Source: JAKEGK01 sp036507695 (lineage in GTDB: Bacteria; Pseudomonadota; Gammaproteobacteria; SZUA-152). Taken from it: a DNA stretch of 13,646 nucleotides. The stretch lies in the NCBI GenBank assembly GCA_036507695.1, contig DATCIR010000318.1, forward strand, positions 1 through 13,646, read 5' to 3'. This document shows, in pieces, positions 1 through 6,910 of this stretch. Position numbers and translations under genes: made by a program. Below the pieces are notes generated by a model, which saw only the letters and a program-made list of their open reading frames with translations, was not told where the DNA came from and did not search any database. Position 1 is the first letter of the stretch, and every line of letters starts with the position of its first letter.

Positions 1-1699
1 AATCGACATCGGCCAGCATCAGGGGTGATTCGCCTTGGATCTGGCGCAGTTCTTCATACAAACGCATGAGCTGCTGTTTGAAGTCGGTGCGTTCGGTATC
101 GCTGAGCGGTTTGGCTGCTTTTTTATCGGCAGTTGATCCCGCCGCACTGCCTTTTTTGTTCAACAGAAAGTCTTGTTCAAGTTGCTTGCGTATGGCAAGA
201 ATCTGCTGGGTGAGGTTTTTTTCCGTATCCCACTGCGCAGTGTAGCCACTCAGTTCGTGTTCGGTTTTTTCTCTTGCTTGCCGCAGTTCCTGCAAACGCT
301 GTTCGCAATCGCCACCCAAGGCATGTTCTTTTTCGAGCATGGTAATGGTGGTGTCATATTGGCGGATACGGCGCTGGCAATCTTCAATTAACGAGGGTGT
401 TGTGCTTTGGCTCAGTGCGACGCGCGCGCACGCTGTATCCAAAAGGCTGACGGACTTATCAGGCAGTTGCCGTCCCGGGATATAGCGCTGTGACAGCGTG
501 ACGGAACTGACAATGGCTTCATCCAGGATATGTACCTTGTGATGCTGTTCCAGCGTTTTGGCGATGCCGCGCATCATATCGATGGCTTTTGCGGTATCCG
601 GTTCCTCGATCTTGACGACCTGGAAACGGCGCGTCAGGGCGGGATCGCGCTCGAAATACTTTTTATACTCCGCCCAGGTGGTCGCGGCGATAGTACGAAG
701 CTCGCCGCGCGCGAGCGCGGGTTTTAGCAAGTTGGCCGCGTCGCCTTGTCCTTCCTTGCCGCCGGCGCCGATCATGGTGTGTGCTTCGTCGATGAACATA
801 ATGATCGGTTGCGGTGATGCTTTGACTTCGCTGATCACCGATTTCAGCCGGTTTTCAAATTCGCCTTTGACACTGGCCCCGGCCTGCAGCAAGCCAAGAT
901 CCAAGGTATGCACGGCAACATTTCTTAACGGTTCGGGCACGTCGTTGGCGGCGATGCGCAGCGCGAAGCCTTCGACCACGGCGGTTTTACCGACGCCGGC
1001 TTCGCCGGTCAGGATCGGATTGTTTTGCCGGCGGCGGGTCAGGATATCAATAATCTGCCGCACTTCCTGGTCACGGCCCAGGACCGGATCGATTTCGCCG
1101 CGTTTGGCGCGGTCGGTAAGGTTAATCGTGTATTTATCCAGGGAGGGTGTTTTGCTGGGGCGTTGCACCTGACCGGGTTCACCCGATGACAGGGATGATG
1201 AACCTTGCCGCAGGGTGGCGGATTCGGCCGTAGTGCCCACAATGGCCGCCGTTAGTTCCCGCACCGATTCCGGCGGGATTTTTTTAAATTCAATGGAGAT
1301 ATCCAGCGCCTGGCGCCGGAACACATCGTCGAGCATGATGGCTGTTAACAGGTGCGCACTGGTGGTTTGGGGATGATTGTATTCGACGGAGCATAACACC
1401 CAGGCATTTTTGGCAAGATCCACAACCGCCGGTGACAAGGAGGGCGGACGGGTGTTGCCGGATTTAAAACGCTCAATGGTTTTATTCAAACCGGCAATTA
1501 CCTTGCCCACATCCACTTCGTACTTGTCCAGGATAGAGAGCAGGTCGCTATCACCCTGTTCCAGGATTTTCAGCAGCCAGTGCTCTATTTCAACACTGTA
1601 CTGCGCCCGTGACAGGCAAATTCCCGCGGCGCCTTCCAGCGCGTTGCGGGTGAGGTCATTCAGTTTATCAACCAGCGATTTGAGATTAACATTAATCAC
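1..1699 (-). CDS. clpV: ClpV (TssH), T6SS sheath-recycling AAA+ ATPase, N-terminal 566 codons (runs off the left edge)
   Basis: Hexameric Clp/Hsp100 ATPase that pulls apart the contracted TssB-TssC sheath in the cytoplasm so that it can be reused. The frame is open from a GTG at 1697-1699 to the window edge. Residues 1 to about 150 resemble the double Clp-N domain that binds the sheath. The first AAA+ module follows, with Walker A GEAGVGKT at residues 232-239 (bases 983-1006), Walker B IIMFIDEA at 299-306 (bases 782-805) and an arginine-finger stretch ERDPALTRRF near residue 355. A charged, Gln/Glu-rich coiled-coil middle domain lies in the last part seen. The second AAA+ module would be beyond the edge, since ClpV is usually about 850-900 residues. 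The GTG start is supported by a GGAG six bases upstream. It is the fourth gene of the tssE-F-G-clpV operon. ClpB is the main alternative, but the T6SS neighbours and the N-terminal start MINVNLKSLVDKLN favour ClpV. Confidence 0.95.
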   Translation of the reverse strand, partial: MINVNLKSLVDKLNDLTRNALEGAAGICLSRAQYSVEIEHWLLKILEQGDSDLLSILDKYEVDVGKVIAGLNKTIERFKSGNTRPPSLSPAVVDLAKNAWVLCSVEYNHPQTTSAHLLTAIMLDDVFRRQALDISIEFKKIPPESVRELTAAIVGTTAESATLRQGSSSLSSGEPGQVQRPSKTPSLDKYTINLTDRAKRGEIDPVLGRDQEVRQIIDILTRRRQNNPILTGEAGVGKTAVVEGFALRIAANDVPEPLRNVAVHTLDLGLLQAGASVKGEFENRLKSVISEVKASPQPIIMFIDEAHTMIGAGGKEGQGDAANLLKPALARGELRTIAATTWAEYKKYFERDPALTRRFQVVKIEEPDTAKAIDMMRGIAKTLEQHHKVHILDEAIVSSVTLSQRYIPGRQLPDKSVSLLDTACARVALSQSTTPSLIEDCQRRIRQYDTTITMLEKEHALGGDCEQRLQELRQAREKTEHELSGYTAQWDTEKNLTQQILAIRKQLEQDFLLNKKGSAAGSTADKKAAKPLSDTERTDFKQQLMRLYEELRQIQGESPLMLADVD

Positions 1700-1705
1700 G
1701 ATGTG

Positions 1706-1710
1706 CTCCG
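1706..1710 (-). promoter_or_regulatory. Ribosome binding site of clpV
   Basis: CGGAG on the minus strand, with six bases between GGAG and the GTG at 1697-1699. It decides the choice of this GTG as the clpV start, which has no ATG nearby in frame. Confidence 0.6.
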
Positions 1711-1755
1711 TATTATTTAGTCTGAATTCCTGTGGGACGGTTAACTATTTATACT

Positions 1756-2892
1756 TTAGCTGCGTTCAGAGACCCTGATTTTAATGGTTTCGGTATGGGC
1801 CATTTCGGTTTGCTTGTTGCCAAACCAGCTGTTCCAGCCCAATACCGGGAGATTGTTCCTGTCAAGAGTTAATTTCCGGGATAAGTCGGATCGCCTCAAC
1901 GTCATATTGATTTCAAAGTCCTGTTCAATGCCGACATAAAAGCGCACTAATTCTTTTAATGCTCTAAGCTTTTTGCTTCCCGGCGCCAGCGTTTCGAACT
2001 GTTTGGGTTCCAAAGGGCCAACATTGATGGTTATCTTACCTTGCATAAACCAACCTTTGGAGCCAAGTTTGGCGTCCTTGCCCAGGCAAGCATTGCAGCC
2101 TTTGGGATATTGCCTGCCGGTCAAGCGGCTGCGTAAATCAGGCAGCAATTCCTGCCATTGTCCTTGAAACTCATCAATGCTAACCGGATAACCGAAATGT
2201 TCTGTCAGCATGCGGCGTAGACCGGAAGATGTTCTGACCGATTGGCTGAATAAACCACTGTAACGCAATAGCGCCTCGTCGTCGGTTAGCAGGCGGTTGG
2301 TGACTTGCGAAGTGCCGAGGCCTGTGAGTGACAACAGCGACTGGGTAAAATCATCCCGATTATTTTTAAGGACGCCGAGCTTTCCCTTTTCATATTGAAT
2401 CGGCAGTTTGTATTTGGTGCTGGCCCGGTAAAACAGGGAAACGGTTCGATGGTTGAATAACTCCAGAAATTCCAGCAACGAGTAATTTTTGTTTTTGAGT
2501 TGTTGCAGCAGGGTTTCGGTATAGTGATAAGGCAGTATGCCGCTCATCCCCGTTAGACCCATAAAGGTGACGGTCACTTGCCATTGCTTTAACTGGGTTT
2601 CATGGTGCGTGCTGGATTGTTGCGTGACTTCGGTTACTTCGGATGCCGCGAATGCGAGCTGCTGTTCGGTGTGAAACCGGATGAATTCGTTAATGGAGGC
2701 CGCGTACTGGGCGATTTCCTGGGGTTTTTGCCGGACATATTTTTGCGCGGCTGACGGTTGTGAGGCGGATTGCAACCGGGCATGATCCGCGTGCTGCAGC
2801 AAACGCACCGCTTGTAAAAACTGAAACCGGGCGGGTTGACCGGTCAGCTGGTCGATTAAAGAAGGACTTTCTCGCCGATTCGTGGTGGACAT
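1756..2892 (-). CDS. tssG: TssG, T6SS baseplate wedge protein
   Basis: Baseplate wedge subunit that, with TssF, TssE and TssK, forms the cytoplasmic platform on which the Hcp tube and sheath polymerise. The 378 residues are slightly long for the family (usually about 330-370). Family landmarks visible: FQFLQAVRLLQ at residues 23-33, GLTGMSGILPYHYTE at 112-126, FLELFNHRTVSLFYRA at 142-157, the arginine-rich RSGLRR-like core in the middle (SSGLRRMLTEHFGYP), and LGWNSWFGN at 351-359 near the C-terminus. The ATG start at 2890-2892 lies 37 bases inside the end of tssF, which fits translational coupling. No strong Shine-Dalgarno is visible ahead of it. The assignment rests on the conserved motifs and on the order E-F-G-H, which is standard in T6SS loci. 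Confidence 0.95.
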   Translation of the reverse strand: MSTTNRRESPSLIDQLTGQPARFQFLQAVRLLQHADHARLQSASQPSAAQKYVRQKPQEIAQYAASINEFIRFHTEQQLAFAASEVTEVTQQSSTHHETQLKQWQVTVTFMGLTGMSGILPYHYTETLLQQLKNKNYSLLEFLELFNHRTVSLFYRASTKYKLPIQYEKGKLGVLKNNRDDFTQSLLSLTGLGTSQVTNRLLTDDEALLRYSGLFSQSVRTSSGLRRMLTEHFGYPVSIDEFQGQWQELLPDLRSRLTGRQYPKGCNACLGKDAKLGSKGWFMQGKITINVGPLEPKQFETLAPGSKKLRALKELVRFYVGIEQDFEINMTLRRSDLSRKLTLDRNNLPVLGWNSWFGNKQTEMAHTETIKIRVSERS

Positions 2893-4688
2893 TGCTTGAG
2901 TATACCTTCTTTTCCTTTCAGGGTGGCAATAACACGGGTAAACGAATTAATGGAACAATAGAGCGCAAAATAGCGTTCGAGCACGTTGACCAGCAAATAA
3001 GGGCTATAGCCCGCCAGTAATGATTCGTCGATTTCCAGATGGATTTCCGTGCCGCGGCAAATCGCGGTTTTATGGTTGACGGTTATCGGCGCGCTGACCG
3101 GGGTGGTGCGGATATCCGTGATGGATTGAATGATGGCGCGCGTGGTGGACGAATCCTTAAAGTCATACAGGCGCAGGATTTCCTTTAACGCGGCGGTTGT
3201 GTTGCCGGTTCCGGTTAAAGATAAATTGTTCAGGTTGAGATGCGATATCAAGCGCCAGCGCGCGTGGTTTCGCAAAGGAGGACGGATGGTCGCGGACGGC
3301 TGCATCAGGCACTTGATGGTTTTTACCGGCGGCGCTTCGTCGATAAAATGAAATTTCGGCTGGTCTTTGCCAAAGGGTAATTGCGCGGGTAAATCGCGGT
3401 TGGTGCAGGTTAAATCAATTTCCAGCGTGCGGTCGTCGGCATGGTCCGGATTGAACTGCAAATCGACCAGGCTGATAAAAACATCCGTGCCGTCATCATT
3501 ATTAAAGGTTCCCAGACTGGAGGAACGCCGGCTGGAGTGCCAGTAGACATTGTAATCGGAATCGACCGCATCGTGGTTGGTGCCGTAAATCGGAAAGTGA
3601 TGAATGATTTTGTTGTCAGAAGAGGAGGTCTTGACCGCGTCGATGGAATACACTTCCATGCCTTGGGGGTGGCGGCTGTCCGGCGCCACGAGATACTCAT
3701 GCTGGGTATGGTCCAGCGCAACGGGTTCCGCGACCTGCCTGAATAAATTAATCACCGGCGTGCAATGCAGGGCAAAAGTGCTTTCGTTGATGTTGTGTTC
3801 CAGTTCCACGCTGGAATTGGCAAGATAAATAAACAGGTTGAGTTCGCCGCCCGCATCGCCGGGAATCGCATCGGCGAGGCCGTCGATATCGATAAATAGA
3901 AATTTTTCCGGATAGGCAAAATACTCGGTTAACAGGCGGTAACCGATGAACGAAGCGGCCGGGTAGGGCAGCAAGCCTTCGTGTTCCTGGAAACCCACCG
4001 GTTTGATGGCGTTTTTTCCCAGGAATTTCGGGCGTACATCGTCCTCGGATTTCGCCAGCACCACGTTAAGGCAATCCTTGTTGAGCAGCTGATATAAAGG
4101 ATTAACGTGCTGGCTTTGTCCCCTTAAATAAAAACGGAGTTTTTGCGGCCGTAAATCCGCGAAAGACACTTCGCTGGAACTGGTGTTCAGGCAAATGCGG
4201 ATAACGGCGGCGGCACCCTGCATATCGTTGGAACCCGGCGCTACAAACGGTAATCCCGCCATGGTGGCTGAGGTCACGGATACCGGTAAAATGTCGACCG
4301 GATAGCAGGTGGTGAATTTACAGGCTTGCCCGTGCACCGGTTGCGATTCCAGCAGCGCGTCCCGCTGCAGCGCAAACGGACTGTCCAACTCCGGCGGCGG
4401 TTGTAATTGGATGATCGACATGGACGGCAGCGGCCGCTGGTAATGGGGAAACAGCACGCCCAGCATGGCGTCGCTCAGTTCCGGAAAGTCATCATCCAGT
4501 TTGTATTGAATGCGCGCGTTAAGGTAGGCAAACGCTTCAATCAATCGCGATACATGGGGATCTTCAACCGATTGTTCGCTGATTTTCAGATGGCCGGCGA
4601 CTTTGGGATGCCGGTCGGCGAATTCTGCGCCGAGTTGGCGGATGAAAGCCAGTTCTTTCTCGTAATACGCTAACAACTCGTCCGCCAC
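2856..4688 (-). CDS. tssF: TssF, T6SS baseplate wedge protein
   Basis: Largest wedge component of the T6SS baseplate, cytoplasmic; two TssF pack with one TssG in known structures. The 610 residues match the family length. The N-terminal signature is unmistakable: LLAYYEKELAFIRQLG at residues 5-20, then DPHVSRLIEAFAYLNARI (43-60), KLDDDFPELSDAMLGVLFPHY (63-83) and PLPSMSIIQ (86-94). The C-terminal end has the usual RGTEIHLEID, LLVNVLERYFALY and PPRIGEK blocks. The start is a GTG at 4686-4688 that shares a base with the TAG stop of tssE (TAGTG), a stop-start coupling. A GAGGA lies about nine bases upstream, inside tssE. The 3' end overlaps tssG by 37 bases. Nothing suggests a frameshift. Confidence 0.96.
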   Translation of the reverse strand: MADELLAYYEKELAFIRQLGAEFADRHPKVAGHLKISEQSVEDPHVSRLIEAFAYLNARIQYKLDDDFPELSDAMLGVLFPHYQRPLPSMSIIQLQPPPELDSPFALQRDALLESQPVHGQACKFTTCYPVDILPVSVTSATMAGLPFVAPGSNDMQGAAAVIRICLNTSSSEVSFADLRPQKLRFYLRGQSQHVNPLYQLLNKDCLNVVLAKSEDDVRPKFLGKNAIKPVGFQEHEGLLPYPAASFIGYRLLTEYFAYPEKFLFIDIDGLADAIPGDAGGELNLFIYLANSSVELEHNINESTFALHCTPVINLFRQVAEPVALDHTQHEYLVAPDSRHPQGMEVYSIDAVKTSSSDNKIIHHFPIYGTNHDAVDSDYNVYWHSSRRSSSLGTFNNDDGTDVFISLVDLQFNPDHADDRTLEIDLTCTNRDLPAQLPFGKDQPKFHFIDEAPPVKTIKCLMQPSATIRPPLRNHARWRLISHLNLNNLSLTGTGNTTAALKEILRLYDFKDSSTTRAIIQSITDIRTTPVSAPITVNHKTAICRGTEIHLEIDESLLAGYSPYLLVNVLERYFALYCSINSFTRVIATLKGKEGILKQCPPRIGEKVLL

Positions 4689-5179
4689 TACTGGTAATCC
4701 TCAATTTTCACCGTGCGTGTCACCGGTTCCAAAACGGAATTGAAAACGATGGTTTCAGGCAGGGGGTCAGCGTATAAAACCGCTTCTATTCGAAAGCGCA
4801 TGGTGCGGTCATTTTCATCCACGTTGCCCACATGGGAGACGTCGACGTTTTTAAATCGCGGTTCAAATTTTTTAATGGTTGATTCCAGGAACCGGCAAAA
4901 GCGGTGCCGGCTGGTGGAATCCAGCAGGTTAATCGTCGCAAGGTCAGGCAGGCCGTAATTGACTAATGAAACATCCAGCTGTTCCAGTTCGCCGGGTAGG
5001 TCGGTGATGCGAAAACGGGTATTAAACAAATTTTCCAGATCACGCCGCACGCTCTGCCGCAATTCCTTGACACGCTGGAAGGAGGAGGTCAACGCCGGGT
5101 CATGAGAATAAATGGTATTGTCCGTTAAACGGTCAAGGATAGACGGAACTAATTCCTGGTTTTTTTCGATTCTCGCCAT
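4688..5179 (-). CDS. tssE: TssE, gp25-like T6SS baseplate protein
   Basis: Homologue of phage T4 gp25 (GPW/gp25 family); it sits in the baseplate and nucleates sheath assembly. 163 residues, normal for TssE. Visible landmarks: the N-terminal VPSILDRLTD (residues 11-20) and the family core VRRDLENLFNTR (about 44-55). The latter holds the Glu-Leu-Phe-Asn-Thr-Arg patch that matches the sheath-like handshake region of gp25. A conserved SLVNYGLPDL follows (about 71-80), then a beta-rich C-terminus. The start is ATG at 5177-5179, the first in-frame ATG; its Shine-Dalgarno is poor (GCGGA about 9 bases upstream). It is the first gene of the visible operon and ends TAG/GTG-coupled to tssF. In most loci tssB and tssC precede it; here a 230-base gap and a different gene do. 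Confidence 0.94.
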   Translation of the reverse strand: MARIEKNQELVPSILDRLTDNTIYSHDPALTSSFQRVKELRQSVRRDLENLFNTRFRITDLPGELEQLDVSLVNYGLPDLATINLLDSTSRHRFCRFLESTIKKFEPRFKNVDVSHVGNVDENDRTMRFRIEAVLYADPLPETIVFNSVLEPVTRTVKIEDYQ

Positions 5180-5216
5180 ATTTCGGTCCGCTGTATCGTT
5201 ATCGTTTTATACTGCG

Positions 5217-5233
5217 ATTAGACTGGGTCTAAT
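5217..5233. promoter_or_regulatory. 17-bp perfect dyad upstream of tssE, candidate operator
   Basis: ATTAGAC-TGG-GTCTAAT: two 7-base arms with a 3-base spacer, centred about 46 bases upstream of the tssE start. This size and symmetry suit a dimeric helix-turn-helix regulator. A consensus -35 hexamer TTGACA lies on the minus strand at 5259-5264, but no good -10 follows at 16-18 bases; the dyad lies roughly where the -10 to +1 region would be. I infer that it controls the tssEFG-clpV operon. The regulator is unknown. Confidence 0.4.
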
Positions 5234-5409
5234 ATCAGCGTTTCTGACTGAGCAGGTGTGTCAATAGAAGTCGAAATTTTATACGAATGCGCCCAAAAAT
5301 GACACCTGATTTATACGTATTCATTCAGGCGCTTAAAAGAACAATCTAAATCAATTATAAGGATCGTGGGCTAATTATTAATCGAACATAACCCGCTCGC
5401 GCACGCAGA

Positions 5410-6273
5410 TCAGTGACTGCTCAAACGCCGGCCCGCCAGTGTATCCCGGTAAAATTCCCGGATTTCCAGTTGATTTGCCAATAGGAATATGGTCCGGGTG
5501 TCAGGCATAAAAACAAACACCTGGCCGTCAATGTGCTGGCCGGTCAATTCCTGCGGGGCATGCTGTATCATGGGTACGCCCATACTGCGGTTTAACCGGT
5601 GCTGGTAGTTGATAAAATTCACTTCATGATAATGGGGCGCGTTGTATAGTTGACTTAAAAAGCTCTGTACGGATTTGGCATTGGACGTGGGGATATACGC
5701 ATACAAATCATAATCCGAGTGAAAATAGTTGGCGTGACTGGTATGGGAAATACGGCTGTGCAGGACACAGCCGAAAAACCGGCTGTTGGTGTCACTGTTT
5801 ACCATAAGCTGCTTGGCGCCGGGTAAAAAATGCGCCGCGCGTTTGCCATTGGCGGTGTAAGAGGGGGCGTCAGATACGATAGCTCGATGCTCATTCCACA
5901 GTTTCACCGCCGTTTCAAATGATTTTTTGCTTTTAAAAGCTTTATGGAATTCATCCAAAGTGGGGTTAACCACTAGCCCCCCCACTGTGAGCTTTTTGCG
6001 TAATTTCTCGTGTACAAAATCCTGTTCGGCGGGTTTAAATTTGCAATCAAACGGTTTTGGCGCAAAACCCGGTTGGCCGATGTACTTGCGGGCCTCCGGG
6101 TTGGGCTTGCGCAATAGGAGATAGGCTTTCTGGCTGGCGGCCTCAGAATGAAACGCCTTAACATCAATCTCTCGCATGAAACGATGGATGTTGGAGCAGA
6201 CATGTAATTTATGAGAACTGCCGCAGCGCATTGTTTTCAATGTAAGTTGACTATTTTCAAATGCTAACTGCAT
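5410..6273 (-). CDS. Putative nucleotidyl cyclase toxin-like protein (edema factor/CyaA/ExoY-like), candidate T6SS effector
   Basis: 287 residues; not a core T6SS component. The pattern matches the anthrax edema factor / CyaA / ExoY cyclase fold, whose members make cAMP or other cyclic nucleotides in the target cell. Seen in order: LLLRKPNPEA at 52-61 (family: R-x-x-N); GFAPKPFDCKFKP at 69-81, where the family has a lysine stretch; GGLVVNPTLDEF at 98-109 (family AGFI); FHSDYDLYAYIP at 184-195, equivalent to the metal-binding ADYDLFA with Asp187 and Asp189; MGVPMIQH at 231-238, equivalent to the catalytic-His motif with His238; then QVFVFMPDTRTIFLL and REFY, the usual closing strand and helix. 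The KSS-type ATP-binding lysines and the post-His Asn are not clearly kept, so activity is uncertain. There is no signal peptide or membrane segment, as expected for T6SS cargo. It lies 230 bases upstream of tssE on the same strand; no immunity-like gene is adjacent, which would fit a eukaryotic target. The start lacks a clear Shine-Dalgarno, and Met15 is an alternative. Confidence 0.6.
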   Translation of the reverse strand: MQLAFENSQLTLKTMRCGSSHKLHVCSNIHRFMREIDVKAFHSEAASQKAYLLLRKPNPEARKYIGQPGFAPKPFDCKFKPAEQDFVHEKLRKKLTVGGLVVNPTLDEFHKAFKSKKSFETAVKLWNEHRAIVSDAPSYTANGKRAAHFLPGAKQLMVNSDTNSRFFGCVLHSRISHTSHANYFHSDYDLYAYIPTSNAKSVQSFLSQLYNAPHYHEVNFINYQHRLNRSMGVPMIQHAPQELTGQHIDGQVFVFMPDTRTIFLLANQLEIREFYRDTLAGRRLSSH

Positions 6274-6910
6274 TTAGGTTGTTGAGCAAACATTATCTGT
6301 CGATTTGTTCGGCTTGCCTATGTTGGCCGGTTTCCGGGATTACCTGGCGTTTCGTGAAAATTTACCTCTTTATCATTCCCTTGCCGGGCAAAACCCCATT
6401 ACTATGAATTATATAAACCCCATTACTATGAATTATATTGGTTCAGGGCGGTTTTTGTAGGGGATGCGCGATTTTTGTGAGCTTTGAACTGAAAAATCCG
6501 TCAATCAATGGCCTGAGGGTGGTGTTTTCCGATTGGCATATTTATCCGGAAGTAGCAACGACAACAGGCTTTGTTTCAGCGCCGAGTGGCTGACATTATG
6601 GTTAAAGCTGAGCGCTTTTCCTGTTGTGTCCCGGTTAAACGTGTTTTTTCATCTCCCGCAAACCGCTAAAAATTGTTTACTATACGCCTAGATAAAGGTA
6701 TTACTAAAGGTGCGGTGTCAGGTTGTGAATTACATTATGATAACTGTAACGCAACGCCGCGTTCCCCGGATGCGCCCAAGTTTGGCGGGTTACGAAAAGC
6801 GGAAGCCGGGATTGGGGGTTCTGAGCGTAATGGGGCTGCCATGTCGGCGCCAGCACATGAAACTTACGATTTCTTGATAACTAAATTCATCGATAAATAA
6901 AGCCCGCGTT
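6274..6910. other. Divergent intergenic region (637 bases)
   Basis: Separates the minus-strand cyclase-like gene from the plus-strand kinase gene, so it should hold both promoters. It contains the 24-bp tandem duplication at 6391-6438 and two T-rich stretches just right of it. I found no convincing -35/-10 pair in either direction. Two short open frames inside (6673-6900 plus; 6505 to about 6648 minus) lack a good start or recognisable content. An in-frame stop at 6878-6880 limits how far the kinase gene can extend upstream. Confidence 0.6.
6391..6438. repeat. Perfect 24-bp tandem duplication
   Basis: Copies at 6391-6414 and 6415-6438 are identical and directly abutting; the unit begins AAACCCCATTACTATGAATT and ends ATAT. 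It is AT-rich and lies about 120 bases from the cyclase-like start and 470 bases from the kinase start. It may be a duplicated regulator-binding site or a recent slippage event. Confidence 0.9.

Noticed and set aside
558..1172. 204-codon open frame on the plus strand
   Set aside because: Fully antisense to clpV, whose protein shows unbroken family motifs; the plus-strand product is Ser/Arg-rich without recognisable structure.
5251..5310. Inverted AGGTGTGTCA ... TGACACCT pair in the tssE upstream gap
   Set aside because: The arms are imperfect (one insertion) and about 40 bases apart; likely chance in a short AT-rich gap.
6505..6648. Minus-strand fragment containing LKQSLLSLLLPDKY
   Set aside because: It looks protein-like but has no start codon after the preceding stop, no match I recognise, and no continuation in other frames. 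Too weak to call a pseudogene.
6673..6900. 75-codon plus-strand frame just ahead of the kinase gene
   Set aside because: TTG start with no Shine-Dalgarno, no recognisable domain, mixed composition. It could be a leader peptide, but nothing supports that.
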